A stretch of 7,655 nt of DNA from Rickettsiales bacterium (GTDB taxonomy: Bacteria > Pseudomonadota > Alphaproteobacteria > Rickettsiales > 21-14-0-20-44-7): assembly GCA_023301015.1 (NCBI GenBank), contig JALZVI010000147.1, positions 1 through 7,655 on the forward strand, written 5' to 3'. A model generated the notes under the pieces. It had not been told where the DNA came from and searched no databases. It saw only the letters and a program-made list of their open reading frames with translations. A program made the translations under genes and the position numbers. Below, one piece after another: positions 1 through 6,551 of this stretch (the stretch's first letter is position 1; every line of letters starts with the position of its first letter).

Positions 1-259
1 TGTTGATCCAAGCATTTTAGCAGGCGGGATTTGGGAAGCTCTAATCACTACTGTCGCAGGATTGCTTGTGGCAATTGCAGCATTTCTGGCATATCATTAC
101 TTCACTAGCAAAGTTGATAATACACGCATGCTGATGAAGGATTCTGTAACGCAAATTCTAAACCTCCAAGAAGAAGAAAAGCCATATAGTGAACTGCCAG
201 AAATTTTGAAGAGGGTGAGAAAAATTGAGAAAGATGCGAAGAAAGAGGAAGCTGGCTGA
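1..259 (+). CDS. MotA/TolQ/ExbB-family proton channel protein, C-terminal part (5' end outside window)
   Basis: The reading frame is open from the left window edge (first full codon at base 2) to TGA at 257-259, giving about 85 C-terminal residues. The segment from GGIWEALITT through the following hydrophobic stretch to LAYHYF is the characteristic last transmembrane helix of the MotA/TolQ/ExbB family. In that family this helix belongs to the inner-membrane proton channel that energises outer-membrane transport or envelope stability together with an ExbD/TolR partner. The tail after it is a charged Lys/Glu-rich cytoplasmic helix, as usual. An in-frame TTG at 62 is not the start, because the conserved motif lies upstream of it. 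No ExbD/TolR-like gene follows; the next gene is a peptide-binding protein that overlaps by one base. ExbB versus TolQ versus another paralogue cannot be decided from this fragment. Confidence 0.82.
   Translation, partial: VDPSILAGGIWEALITTVAGLLVAIAAFLAYHYFTSKVDNTRMLMKDSVTQILNLQEEEKPYSELPEILKRVRKIEKDAKKEEAG
244..249 (+). promoter_or_regulatory. Shine-Dalgarno site for the solute-binding protein gene
   Basis: AGAGGA lies 9 bases before the ATG at 259, inside the end of the upstream channel gene. It supports 259 as the start and suggests translation of the second gene within the same transcript. Confidence 0.5.
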
Positions 260-2091
260 TGCGTTTTTTCTTGGCAATTTCCGCATTCCTCCTCCTTGCT
301 ATACCCGCAATTTCAGCCGCCGACGATTCCACTGACCTAGCCGAATCCATCGCTCCAATTCGCAAAAACGCAACACATGCAATTTCCATTTTTGGTGATA
401 TAAAATATGCCCCAGATTTCAAACATTTTGACTATGTAAATGCCGATGCACCAAAGGGCGGAAAAATTATTCTGCCAGAAATCGGGACTTTCAACAGCCT
501 CAATCCATATATATTAAAAGGCAAAACGGCATCAAACATCAACCTGCTCTTTGATACATTGCTGAGCTCTTCGCTAGACGAAACTGGAAGCAGCTATGGC
601 TTGCTCGCAAAATCTGTGAAGCTAGCGCAAGACAACTCATACATCATCTTCAACCTCAACCCGCTCGCCCGCTTTGCGGATGGCACGGAAGTAACTGCTG
701 ATGACGTGATTTTCACATTCAAAACCCTCCTAGAAAAAGGCCATCCATATTACCAAATTTACTACGCCGAGATTGGCGAAGTGGAGAAGCTTGGAAAACG
801 GAGCGTTAAGTTTAATTTCAAAAACAAAGAGAACCGCGAACTCAAATTCATAATAGGCCAACTCCCCGTTCTTTCCGCCGCCTATTATGAGGATGTTGAT
901 TTTGAGAAAACAACGCTAAAAGCGCCGCTAGGAAGCGGGCCATATGCAGTAAAATCTCTCAAGCAAGGGCGTGATATTTCATATGAGCGCAGGGCTGATT
1001 ATTGGGGCAAAGACTTGCCCGTCAATCGTGGTTTTTATAATTTCGATGAAATTCGCCACGAATATTATAAGGATACTAATGTAGCAATTCAGGCGTTCAA
1101 ATCGGGCAAGCTAGATTTGCGCTATGAGAATGTGGCGAAGAATTGGGCGAATGCGTATAATATTGACGCGGTGAATGATGGGCGAATTTTGAAGGAAAAA
1201 ATCCCACACTCAATTCCAACAGGTATGCAAGGCTTTGTGTTTAACACCCGCAAAAACAAATTCTCTGATCCGCAAGTGCGTAAAGCAATCTCGCTGGCGT
1301 TTGACTTTGAGTGGATGAACAAGAATCTTTTCTACAGCTCATATACTCGCACGCAGAGCTATTTCTCGAACTCCATTTATGCTTCAAAAGGCTTGCCGTC
1401 TGAGGAAGAAATAGCACTGCTTGAACCGTTCCGCGAACAGTTGCCCGAAGAGGTGTTCACAAAAGAATTTACCCTCCCAGTTTCTGACGGCAAGGGAAGA
1501 ATCCGCCCACGCTTGGTGGAAGCTGCAAAATTACTGGAAAAAGCAGGATGGAAACTTGAAGACAAAAAGCTGACGAAAGATGGAGAGATTTTCGAGATTG
1601 AGTTTTTGCTACAATCAGGCGCAACAATGGAGCGCCTAATTCCGCCCTTAGCAGAGAATTTGAAGCAGTTAGGGATCACCACAAAAATGCGTACTGTCGA
1701 GCCTTCGCAATATAAACAGCGCCGCGACGGGTTTGATTTTGACATGATGGTGACCGTTTGGGGACAAGGAAATTCTCCTGGCAATGAGCAGATCAACTAT
1801 TGGCATTCTTCCACCATAGATGTGGAGGGTAGCAAGAATTTCATTGGCATAAAAAACCCAGCAGTGGATGCAATGATAGACAAAATTGTGAACGCTAAAG
1901 ATAAGGTCGAGCTGGTAAACGCCACCCGCGCGCTGGACAGAGTTTTGCTACATAACCACTACACAATCCCACAATTCTACGCAGGCTATTTCCGCGTGCT
2001 ACATTGGGATAAATTTGAAAAGCCAAAAACCTTGGCAATTTATGACACACAATTCGGCCTATGGACATGGTGGGCAAAGGAGACGAAATGA
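259..2091 (+). CDS. Extracellular solute-binding protein family 5 (YejA-like peptide-binding protein)
   Basis: This 610-residue protein is close in length to E. coli YejA. It starts with a clear Sec signal peptide: MRFF, a hydrophobic core to about residue 18, and a likely cleavage in the ISAAD region near residue 20. The mature N-terminus carries HFDYVNADAPKGG (residues 56-68) followed by GTFNSLNPY (about 77-84), typical of the YejA branch of SBP family 5. The SBP_bac_5 fold covers roughly residues 95-520, with RFADGTEVTADDV near 140. In this family the protein captures oligopeptides or peptide-like compounds in the periplasm and delivers them to an ABC importer. No permease or ATPase genes (yejBEF type) are visible here, so its transporter must be encoded elsewhere or before the window. 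It overlaps the upstream channel gene by 1 base and coaX by 4 bases, so the three genes are probably co-transcribed. The ligand is unknown. Confidence 0.9.
   Translation: MRFFLAISAFLLLAIPAISAADDSTDLAESIAPIRKNATHAISIFGDIKYAPDFKHFDYVNADAPKGGKIILPEIGTFNSLNPYILKGKTASNINLLFDTLLSSSLDETGSSYGLLAKSVKLAQDNSYIIFNLNPLARFADGTEVTADDVIFTFKTLLEKGHPYYQIYYAEIGEVEKLGKRSVKFNFKNKENRELKFIIGQLPVLSAAYYEDVDFEKTTLKAPLGSGPYAVKSLKQGRDISYERRADYWGKDLPVNRGFYNFDEIRHEYYKDTNVAIQAFKSGKLDLRYENVAKNWANAYNIDAVNDGRILKEKIPHSIPTGMQGFVFNTRKNKFSDPQVRKAISLAFDFEWMNKNLFYSSYTRTQSYFSNSIYASKGLPSEEEIALLEPFREQLPEEVFTKEFTLPVSDGKGRIRPRLVEAAKLLEKAGWKLEDKKLTKDGEIFEIEFLLQSGATMERLIPPLAENLKQLGITTKMRTVEPSQYKQRRDGFDFDMMVTVWGQGNSPGNEQINYWHSSTIDVEGSKNFIGIKNPAVDAMIDKIVNAKDKVELVNATRALDRVLLHNHYTIPQFYAGYFRVLHWDKFEKPKTLAIYDTQFGLWTWWAKETK
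2077..2082 (+). promoter_or_regulatory. Shine-Dalgarno site that fixes the coaX start
   Basis: AAGGAG sits 5 bases before the ATG at 2088. This favours 2088 over the upstream in-frame ATG at 2061, because from 2088 the protein begins directly with the conserved family N-terminus. The site lies inside the end of the upstream gene. Confidence 0.7.
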
Positions 2092-2852
2092 TATTATTAC
2101 TCGACATCGGGAATACAAACATCAACATCGCGGTAGCAGATGGCAATGAAATCACGGCCAAATGGCGCATTGCAACCACGCATAACCGAACCGCCGATGA
2201 ATATATCGCCCTCATCACCCAGCTGATGAGCAACAGCGGCATTGCCCCAAAAGACATTGACGATGTGGCCGTAAGCAATGTTGTGCCGCAGATTATGATG
2301 CATATCAACAAGATGTGCCAAAGCCTTTTCGGCATAGAAGCAAAGCGCGTTGGACATGAGTTGAAGGCCAGCATTGTCGTAAAAACTGATAACCCAGCCG
2401 AAGTTGGCGCAGACAGAATTGTCAACGCCGTCGGAGTTGCAAAACAATATGGCGCACCCGCAATTGTGGTTGATTTCGGCACCGCCACAACTTTTGACGT
2501 AGTCGACGGGAATGGCGATTATTGCGGCGGAATCATCTGCCCGGGAATTAATCTATCCCTCCACGCCCTGCAAGAATTTGCCGCAAAACTGCCGAGTATC
2601 CCGATTGAAAAACCAGCAAAGGTGATCGGCACAAACACCAAAGACGCAATGCAATCGGGAATATATTGGGGCTATATCGGCCTAATCGAAGGCCTGCTGG
2701 CACGTTGCACCGCAGAGATGGCAAGCAACCCAACAATCGTCGCCACAGGCGGCCTAGCCCCACTATTCGCCGATGGCGTGGAAGCAATTGAGCATGTTGC
2801 AGCCGACATTACGATCACGGGTTTGCTAGAGATTTACAACATGAATAGCTAA
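2088..2852 (+). CDS. coaX: Type III pantothenate kinase
   Basis: The 254-residue protein phosphorylates pantothenate to 4'-phosphopantothenate, the first step of coenzyme A synthesis, in the cytoplasm. The type III hallmarks are all present in order: DIGNT at residues 6-10 (phosphate-binding loop of the ASKHA fold), GADR at 107-110 carrying the family's conserved acidic residue, DFGTATT at 129-135, GGIICPG at 147-153, GTNTKDAMQSG at 181-191 and TGG at 220-222. The length matches the family. I chose ATG 2088 because of the Shine-Dalgarno site 5 bases upstream and because the protein then starts MILLLDIGNT, as its relatives do; ATG 2061 would add nine unconserved residues. The ATG overlaps the TGA of the preceding peptide-binding gene (ATGA), indicating translational coupling. 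In many alphaproteobacteria coaX sits beside nuo genes and birA, so this placement is different. Confidence 0.95.
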   Translation: MILLLDIGNTNINIAVADGNEITAKWRIATTHNRTADEYIALITQLMSNSGIAPKDIDDVAVSNVVPQIMMHINKMCQSLFGIEAKRVGHELKASIVVKTDNPAEVGADRIVNAVGVAKQYGAPAIVVDFGTATTFDVVDGNGDYCGGIICPGINLSLHALQEFAAKLPSIPIEKPAKVIGTNTKDAMQSGIYWGYIGLIEGLLARCTAEMASNPTIVATGGLAPLFADGVEAIEHVAADITITGLLEIYNMNS

Positions 2853-2857
2853 TAAAC

Positions 2858-2885
2858 TTGACATCCGTTACTAAAAGTTAATAAT
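2858..2885 (+). promoter_or_regulatory. Sigma70-type promoter for the 2891 gene (predicted leaderless)
   Basis: A perfect -35 box TTGACA (2858-2863) is followed by a 16-base spacer and a -10 box AATAAT (2880-2885, 5 of 6 consensus). The -10 box ends 5 bases before the ATG at 2891, so transcription should begin at or next to the start codon. No Shine-Dalgarno sequence precedes that ATG. The -35 box begins 5 bases after the coaX stop codon. Confidence 0.65.
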
Positions 2886-2890
2886 GCGGC

Positions 2891-3550
2891 ATGACTGAAA
2901 GACTAGCACCAAAAGTATTCGCGGCATTTCTTGAAAAAATTGGCGCATTCCACAACATACCAAATGAAGTGAAGTCAAAAGACATTGGGAAGTTTGTTCT
3001 TGATAATTTGGAACAATTTGACCTCGCGTTAAACGATGCAGAATATTCTCGCGATAATGAAATTGATGGTGATATAAAAAGAATTGTGACCGAGGCAAGC
3101 AATCTAGACGTTATAGAAGCAACATTAGCGTGCGGACGAAAACTTAACAGCGCTTTTGTTGCGGATATCATGATTGAAGCAACTTCACCAGAAGCGATAA
3201 AAGACACTGCAAGTAATGCAATAGCATTCTTTGAACTAGGCATCAGCCATAAACAAATATCACAGATAGCCATTAATTGCACTGGCGAACAAGATGTTGC
3301 AGAAACTCTTGAAAAAGCGCGTTCAAAATTATCACCATTGGGAAATGCCCTTAGATCGACTGAATCTGAATTGGCACAAGCACATAGAGAAGTTGAAAAA
3401 CTCGAGCTTGCAAAACTTCGTGCAGAAAACAGCTTAGATACTGCAACTGGATGGATCGTACGCGGCACTATAAAGCCTGAAATACAAGCACCACCAGAAG
3501 CAACTGCTGCAACTCAAAACCCTGATGAGAAAACGCCAGAACGCAGCTAA
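2891..3550 (+). CDS. Hypothetical protein, helical with coiled-coil region (unrecognised family)
   Basis: I do not recognise this 219-residue protein. No signal peptide or membrane segment is visible, so it is probably cytoplasmic. The N-terminal two thirds (about 1-137) reads as a chain of short amphipathic helices rich in Ala, Ile, Asp and Glu, somewhat like helical-repeat proteins. Residues about 138-182 are highly charged with heptad-like spacing and could form a coiled coil. The last 20 or so residues are a low-complexity Pro/Ala/Glu/Thr tail. The start at 2891 is the only reasonable ATG, since the next in-frame Met is about 94 residues further in. It has its own promoter directly upstream and no Shine-Dalgarno site. 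The comM-like gene starts 41 bases downstream and may be co-transcribed. An open antisense frame over the same DNA (3468 to 2878) is Ser-rich and looks like a shadow. Confidence 0.7.
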   Translation: MTERLAPKVFAAFLEKIGAFHNIPNEVKSKDIGKFVLDNLEQFDLALNDAEYSRDNEIDGDIKRIVTEASNLDVIEATLACGRKLNSAFVADIMIEATSPEAIKDTASNAIAFFELGISHKQISQIAINCTGEQDVAETLEKARSKLSPLGNALRSTESELAQAHREVEKLELAKLRAENSLDTATGWIVRGTIKPEIQAPPEATAATQNPDEKTPERS

Positions 3551-3591
3551 GACAACTTGCGCACTCAACCAATATGGTGTAAACAAAGCCT

Positions 3592-5097
3592 ATGGTTGCA
3601 CATGTTACAACGGTCACGTTTGAAGGGCTTTCGGTTACGAAGGTTGATGTGCAGGTGCAAATTTCGGGCGGGTTGCCAGCTTTTATCATTGTTGGTTTGC
3701 CAGACAAAGCCGTGGCCGAGAGCAAGGAAAGGGTGCGTGCAGCACTGAATGCTATTGGCCTTTCGCTTCCTCCAAAAAGAATTTTAGTCAATCTCGCTCC
3801 CGCAGACCTCGCCAAAATCGGCAGTCATTTTGACCTCCCAATCGCCATCGCTTTGCTGGTGGCAATGCAAATAATCCCGCAAGATGCGGTTGATGGATAT
3901 TTCTGCATGGGCGAACTTTCTCTGGATGCGTCAATTTTGCGCGTGAACGGAATTTTGCCTGCAAGTGTGGAGGCGGTGGCAAATGACAAAGGCATAATCT
4001 GCCCCGAAGATTGCGGATCTGAGGCTGCATGGGCTGGCGAGCTGGATGTGCTAGCCGCACCGAATTTGGTCGACTTAATCAACCATTTCAAAGGCACTCA
4101 AATCTTGAGCGCGCCCAAAGCAAAAGTTGCGGAATCGAACGCGATATATCCAGACATGGCTGATATTAAAGGGCAAGAAAATGCCAAACGCGCGCTGGAA
4201 ATTGCTGCGGCTGGCGGGCACAACCTACTAATGATGGGCCCTCCAGGTGCAGGAAAATCTATGCTCGCCTCAAGGCTCATCGGCCTCCTCCCGCCACTTG
4301 CACCTGATGAGATTTTGCAGGTGAGCATGATAAATTCCATCGCGGGTGAAATTTCGGAAGATGGCCTAACCAGCAAGCGTTCATTCCGCGATCCACATCA
4401 TTCAACCTCCATGGCCGCAATGGTGGGCGGCGGCAAGCGCGCGCAGCCTGGGGAAATTTCATTGGCGCATAAGGGGGTTTTATTCTTGGATGAACTGCCA
4501 GAATTTAATCGCGACGTTCTCGAAAGCTTGAGACAGCCTGTGGAAAACGGCAACATCACCATCGCCCGCGCCAACTCGCACATCACTTACCCCGCGCGCT
4601 TCCAGCTAGTTTCGGCGATGAACCCGTGCCGCTGCGGATATATCGACGACCCATCCCGCGCATGCACCCGCGCACCAAAATGCGGCGCGGACTATCAATC
4701 TCGAATCAGCGGCCCGCTCTATGACCGCATCGACCTATTCATCGAAGTCCCCGCCCTGCGCCCAGATGAAATGGCCAGAGTCGAAGGTGGAGAACCAACT
4801 GGAAAGATTGCAAAGCGCGTAGCCAGAGCACGTGAAATTCAGGCGCAGCGCTATGCAGACCAATCAACAAGCACCAACACCGAAGCCAACGGGCAGCTCT
4901 TAGAATCCATCGCAACCCCAAGCGTTGAGGGCAAGGCGCTGTTAATGCAAGCTGTAGAAAACTTCAAAATCTCCATGCGCGGCTATAATCGTATCCTCCG
5001 CGTAGCCAGAACCATAGCCGATTTGGCGGGAAGCGAAAGCGTGGAAAAGGGGCATATTGCCGAGGCTATTTCATTTCGACAACGGATTTATAAGTAA
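3592..5097 (+). CDS. comM: YifB/ComM family Mg-chelatase-like AAA+ ATPase
   Basis: The 501-residue protein has the full YifB/ComM layout. The N-terminal ChlI-type domain (about 1-170) contains GLPDKAVAESKERVRAA and LPPKRILVNLAPADL. The AAA+ core has Walker A GPPGAGKS at 216-223 and Walker B GVLFLDE at 295-301. A Cys-containing loop follows, with NPCRCG at 344-349 and further Cys at 358 and 364, then GPLYDRIDL at 374-382 with a likely arginine finger at R379. The C-terminal Mg-chelatase-like domain (about 410-501) ends in RILRVARTIADLAGS and an ISFR motif. ComM in naturally competent bacteria is a hexameric helicase that promotes branch migration during integration of imported single-stranded DNA; YifB homologues are also widespread in bacteria not known to be competent. 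ATG 3592 begins the conserved N-terminus exactly. No good Shine-Dalgarno sequence is present; a very weak promoter-like pair (AAGACA 3549-3554, TATGGT 3573-3578) is not convincing. Confidence 0.95.
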   Translation: MVAHVTTVTFEGLSVTKVDVQVQISGGLPAFIIVGLPDKAVAESKERVRAALNAIGLSLPPKRILVNLAPADLAKIGSHFDLPIAIALLVAMQIIPQDAVDGYFCMGELSLDASILRVNGILPASVEAVANDKGIICPEDCGSEAAWAGELDVLAAPNLVDLINHFKGTQILSAPKAKVAESNAIYPDMADIKGQENAKRALEIAAAGGHNLLMMGPPGAGKSMLASRLIGLLPPLAPDEILQVSMINSIAGEISEDGLTSKRSFRDPHHSTSMAAMVGGGKRAQPGEISLAHKGVLFLDELPEFNRDVLESLRQPVENGNITIARANSHITYPARFQLVSAMNPCRCGYIDDPSRACTRAPKCGADYQSRISGPLYDRIDLFIEVPALRPDEMARVEGGEPTGKIAKRVARAREIQAQRYADQSTSTNTEANGQLLESIATPSVEGKALLMQAVENFKISMRGYNRILRVARTIADLAGSESVEKGHIAEAISFRQRIYK

Positions 5098-5117
5098 CAA
5101 ATAAAGCCACACAAAAC

Positions 5118-5236
5118 AAGCAAAGCCAGTAGGCTTTGCCCAGCCTTGAGCACGCGTTAGCGCTCCCTCAGTCTGCGAGCCAGCAGGCGAGCGGGGAGGA
5201 AATTATAAAACCAGCGAGGAAACAATTAAAAACTCC
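5118..5236 (+). repeat. Intergenic hairpin repeat, copy A1 (fullest copy)
   Basis: This is the most complete copy of the repeat family. It has a perfect 8-bp hairpin at 5120-5139 (GCAAAGCC, loop AGTA, GGCTTTGC), a variable second arm around 5148-5165 that can pair with a small bulge, and a third block at 5166-5205. The third block is CCTCAGTCTGCGAGCC through to GCGGGGAGGAAATTA. After it comes a tail (about 5206-5236) containing CCAGCGAGGAAACAATTA and ACTCCT, which is shared with copy B2. Bases 5166-5189 are identical to 7632-7655, and 5186-5205 are identical to the reverse complement of 6041-6060. It sits between the comM stop and rpsD. Confidence 0.8.
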
Positions 5237-5285
5237 TGAGCGCGTTTCAGCCTACAAGCCGAAGGCGAAGCGGGGAGATAATTAA
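5232..5285 (+). repeat. Intergenic hairpin repeat, copy A2 (short form)
   Basis: This short form follows A1 in the same orientation, sharing the ACTCCT junction. It reads TGAGCGCGTTTCAG, then CCTACAA, a small hairpin GCC-GAA-GGC (5258-5266), then GAAGCGGGGAG and an AT-rich end. It matches copy B2 (6194-6240) closely. It ends about 8 bases before the -35 box of the rpsD promoter. Confidence 0.7.
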
Positions 5286-5292
5286 AAAGTAG

Positions 5293-5320
5293 TTGACATA
5301 CCAACCAAAACCTCTATATT
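5293..5320 (+). promoter_or_regulatory. Sigma70-type promoter of rpsD
   Basis: A perfect TTGACA (5293-5298), a 16-base spacer and TATATT (5315-5320, 5 of 6) form a near-consensus promoter. Transcription should start near 5327, giving a leader of about 30 bases before the ATG at 5357. The leader is A-rich and has no Shine-Dalgarno sequence. A strong promoter is expected for a ribosomal protein gene. Confidence 0.75.
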
Positions 5321-5356
5321 TCGCCGTCCAACTACATAATAAATAAGCAAAAAAAT

Positions 5357-5974
5357 ATGACAAAAATTGTAAAATCAAAATTCAAAATCAGCCGCCGTCT
5401 TGGCGTTGCGCTTTGGGGCCAAGCTAAAGACGCATTCAACATTCGCAAACTTCCTCCTGGGCAGCATGGCGAAGCGGCAACACGCAAGAAATATTCAGAT
5501 TTCGGCAAACAGTTGCGCGCTAAGCAACAGCTGAAAGGTTATTACAACATGACAGAAAAGCAGTTCCACGCTGTTTACAAGAAAGCGACACGCATTAAGG
5601 GTGATACTTCTGAGAACCTGATCGCATTGCTTGAGCGCCGCTTGGATGCGGTTGTTTATCGCGCTAATCTTGCACCAACAATTTTCTCTGCTCGCCAACT
5701 AGTTTCTCACAAGCATATTGTTGTGAACGGAATTAAGGTGAACATCGCTAGCTACCAAGTTAAAGATGGCGACGTTGTTGAGATTAAAGAAAAATCTCGC
5801 AAACTTCCAATCGTTATGGAAGCAGCGCAAAAGCAAGAGCGTGAAATTCCTGGTTACATGGAAGTTGATTTGGCAGCATCAAAAGCAACATACGGCCGTA
5901 GCGCTGGTTTGTTGGATGTACCATATCCAGTTCAAATGGAGCCAAATTTGGTTGTGGAATTCTACTCACGTTAG
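5357..5974 (+). CDS. rpsD: 30S ribosomal protein S4
   Basis: The 205-residue protein is the expected length for bacterial S4. S4 binds 16S rRNA early in assembly of the small subunit and contributes to decoding fidelity. The N-terminus has [10 protein letters not shown] and KLPPGQHG (31-38), then [14 protein letters not shown] (51-64). The S4 RNA-binding domain covers about 92-143 ([33 protein letters not shown]). The C-terminus [19 protein letters not shown] is classic. The N-terminal region has no Cys residues, so this is the zinc-free form. The gene stands alone rather than in the rpsM-rpsK-rpoA cluster, as is usual in alphaproteobacteria, and has its own promoter and terminator. No Shine-Dalgarno sequence precedes the ATG, but the conserved N-terminus leaves no doubt about the start. 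Confidence 0.98.
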   Translation: MTKIVKSKFKISRRLGVALWGQAKDAFNIRKLPPGQHGEAATRKKYSDFGKQLRAKQQLKGYYNMTEKQFHAVYKKATRIKGDTSENLIALLERRLDAVVYRANLAPTIFSARQLVSHKHIVVNGIKVNIASYQVKDGDVVEIKEKSRKLPIVMEAAQKQEREIPGYMEVDLAASKATYGRSAGLLDVPYPVQMEPNLVVEFYSR

Positions 5975-5999
5975 GATCCACTAACACTACAAAAAATTC

Positions 6000-6030
6000 A
6001 AAAGCCTCAGCCACAAGCTGGGGCTTTTTT
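6000..6030 (+). terminator. Intrinsic terminator of rpsD
   Basis: A 12-bp stem (6000-6011 with 6017-6028, one T-G pair, loop CACAA) is followed by T residues to 6030. It begins 25 bases after the rpsD stop codon. Read on the other strand the same stem is followed by TTTTGAATTTTTT, so it could also stop transcription coming from the convergent - strand genes. Confidence 0.88.
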
Positions 6031-6040
6031 GTTGGTCTTT

Positions 6041-6127
6041 TAATTTCCTCCCCGCTCGCCTAATGGCGCGCAGACTGAGGAATTGCTTCGCAAGCTCATG
6101 GCTGGCAAGGCCTGCTGGCCTTGGGGT
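6041..6127 (-). repeat. Intergenic hairpin repeat, copy B1 (inverted orientation)
   Basis: Read on the - strand this copy has the same order as A1 and the copy at 7584. First comes hairpin CAAGGCC-AGCA-GGCCTTG (6123-6106), then GCCAGCC. The second arm forms GCTT-GCG-AAGC (6095-6085). The third block is TTCCTCAGTCTGCG to GCGGGGAGGAAATTA (6084-6041). In this copy the third block folds as a long imperfect hairpin: TTCCTC 6045-6050 pairs with GAGGAA 6077-6082, with a CGCC/GGCG tip and TAAT loop. It lies just after the rpsD terminator. Confidence 0.8.
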
Positions 6128-6137
6128 TATTAGAGAC

Positions 6138-6176
6138 TCTGGATTACCGCGTCGGCGACGCCTCCTCGCAATGACG
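6138..6176. repeat. Different palindromic repeat of the GTCATTGCGAGG type
   Basis: The 39 bases start TCTGGATTACC and end CCTCGCAATGACG, with a central GCGTC-GGC-GACGC hairpin (6149-6161). From memory, elements reading CGTCATTGCGAGG...GGATTCCAGA-like are common dispersed palindromes in many bacterial genomes. It lies between the inverted copies B1 and B2 and does not resemble them. Only one copy is in this window. Confidence 0.6.
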
Positions 6177-6187
6177 GATTAACGGCG

Positions 6188-6272
6188 CAGCCTTGAGCGC
6201 GTTTCAGTCTGCAAGGCGAAGCCGTAGCGGGGAGCAAATGAAAAACCAGCGGGGAAACAATTATAGACTCCT
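6188..6272 (+). repeat. Intergenic hairpin repeat, copy B2
   Basis: This copy starts CAGCCTTGAGCGCGTTTCAG like A2, has a small hairpin GGC-GAA-GCC (6215-6223) and then GTAGCGGGGAG. It continues with the tail CCAGCGGGGAAACAATTA and ACTCCT that is otherwise seen in A1. It therefore links the A1 tail and A2 as one family. It points opposite to B1, and its end touches the stop codon (6271-6273) of the - strand DUF2610-type gene. Confidence 0.7.
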
Positions 6273-6516
6273 ACTCAGTAGGGTAATTCAGCGCATACGT
6301 ACACAGATCAACGAACGAAACATTATTCTCGATCGAAATTTGGTGCAGCTTTTTCAGACTGTCCATCACGTCAGACGGAACACTTACTCCGCGTTCTTTG
6401 GAAATCCATGAGGATTGATGCTGGATTGGGTGCGATTTTGGATGCGGCTCACCGATATAAAACTGCACAGGAGTTTTTTGACCATTAACATCACAAGGAA
6501 TCACAAACATCTTCAT
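6271..6516 (-). CDS. Small DUF2610-type protein of unknown function
   Basis: This 81-residue protein resembles what I remember of DUF2610, a small family described mostly from Rickettsiales and other alphaproteobacteria. The features I match are the N-terminal MKMFVIPCDVNG, IGEPHPKSHPIQHQ (21-34), the SSWISKERG block (35-43), and the C-terminal PSDVMDSLKKLH and NNVSFVDLCTYAL (64-76), which look like two helices. It has no signal peptide or membrane helix. The function of the family is not known to me. It lies 31 bases after the oxidoreductase gene on the same strand and has its own promoter there, whose -10 box ends 6 bases before the ATG. No Shine-Dalgarno site is seen. The 3' end abuts repeat copy B2. 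The family call is from memory and has not been searched. Confidence 0.75.
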   Translation of the reverse strand: MKMFVIPCDVNGQKTPVQFYIGEPHPKSHPIQHQSSWISKERGVSVPSDVMDSLKKLHQISIENNVSFVDLCTYALNYPTE

Positions 6517-6522
6517 ATGCTC

Positions 6523-6551
6523 ATCATAGCATAATTCGCGCGCCTTCTCAA
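6523..6551 (-). promoter_or_regulatory. Sigma70-type promoter of the DUF2610-type gene (predicted leaderless)
   Basis: On the - strand, TTGAGA (6551-6546, 5 of 6) is followed by a 17-base spacer and TATGAT (6528-6523, 5 of 6). Six bases then lead to the ATG at 6516, so the transcript should start at the start codon. The -35 box overlaps the stop codon of the upstream oxidoreductase gene. Confidence 0.6.

Noticed and set aside
2061..2087. Upstream in-frame ATG as the coaX start
   Set aside because: It adds nine unconserved residues, while ATG 2088 has AAGGAG 5 bases upstream and begins at the conserved MILLLDIGNT.
1895..2488. Long - strand open frame across the end of the binding-protein gene and coaX
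   Set aside because: It is antisense to two clearly recognisable genes and its protein shows no domain pattern.
2878..3468. - strand open frame of 196 residues antisense to the unrecognised gene
   Set aside because: It is Ser/Ala-rich and low in charged residues, as antisense translations are. The + strand frame is longer, balanced in composition and has a matching promoter.
3549..3578. Separate promoter for comM (AAGACA, 18 bases, TATGGT)
   Set aside because: Both boxes match only 4 of 6 consensus bases with a long spacer. Co-transcription with the gene 41 bases upstream is at least as likely.
5120..5139. Perfect 8-bp hairpin after comM as an intrinsic terminator
   Set aside because: No T-run follows, and the same hairpin occurs as the first arm of repeat copies B1 and C, so it belongs to the repeat. 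It might still slow transcription.
5098..5356. CRISPR array
   Set aside because: The repeats are few, unequal in length, in both orientations across the window, and lack regular spacers or cas genes.
5327..5356. Autoregulatory S4-binding leader before rpsD
   Set aside because: The leader is only about 30 A-rich bases with no visible pseudoknot or stem, so there is no support for an S4-binding site.
6193..6411. + strand open frame of 72 residues
   Set aside because: It runs from repeat copy B2 into the antisense of the DUF2610-type gene and shows no protein-like pattern.
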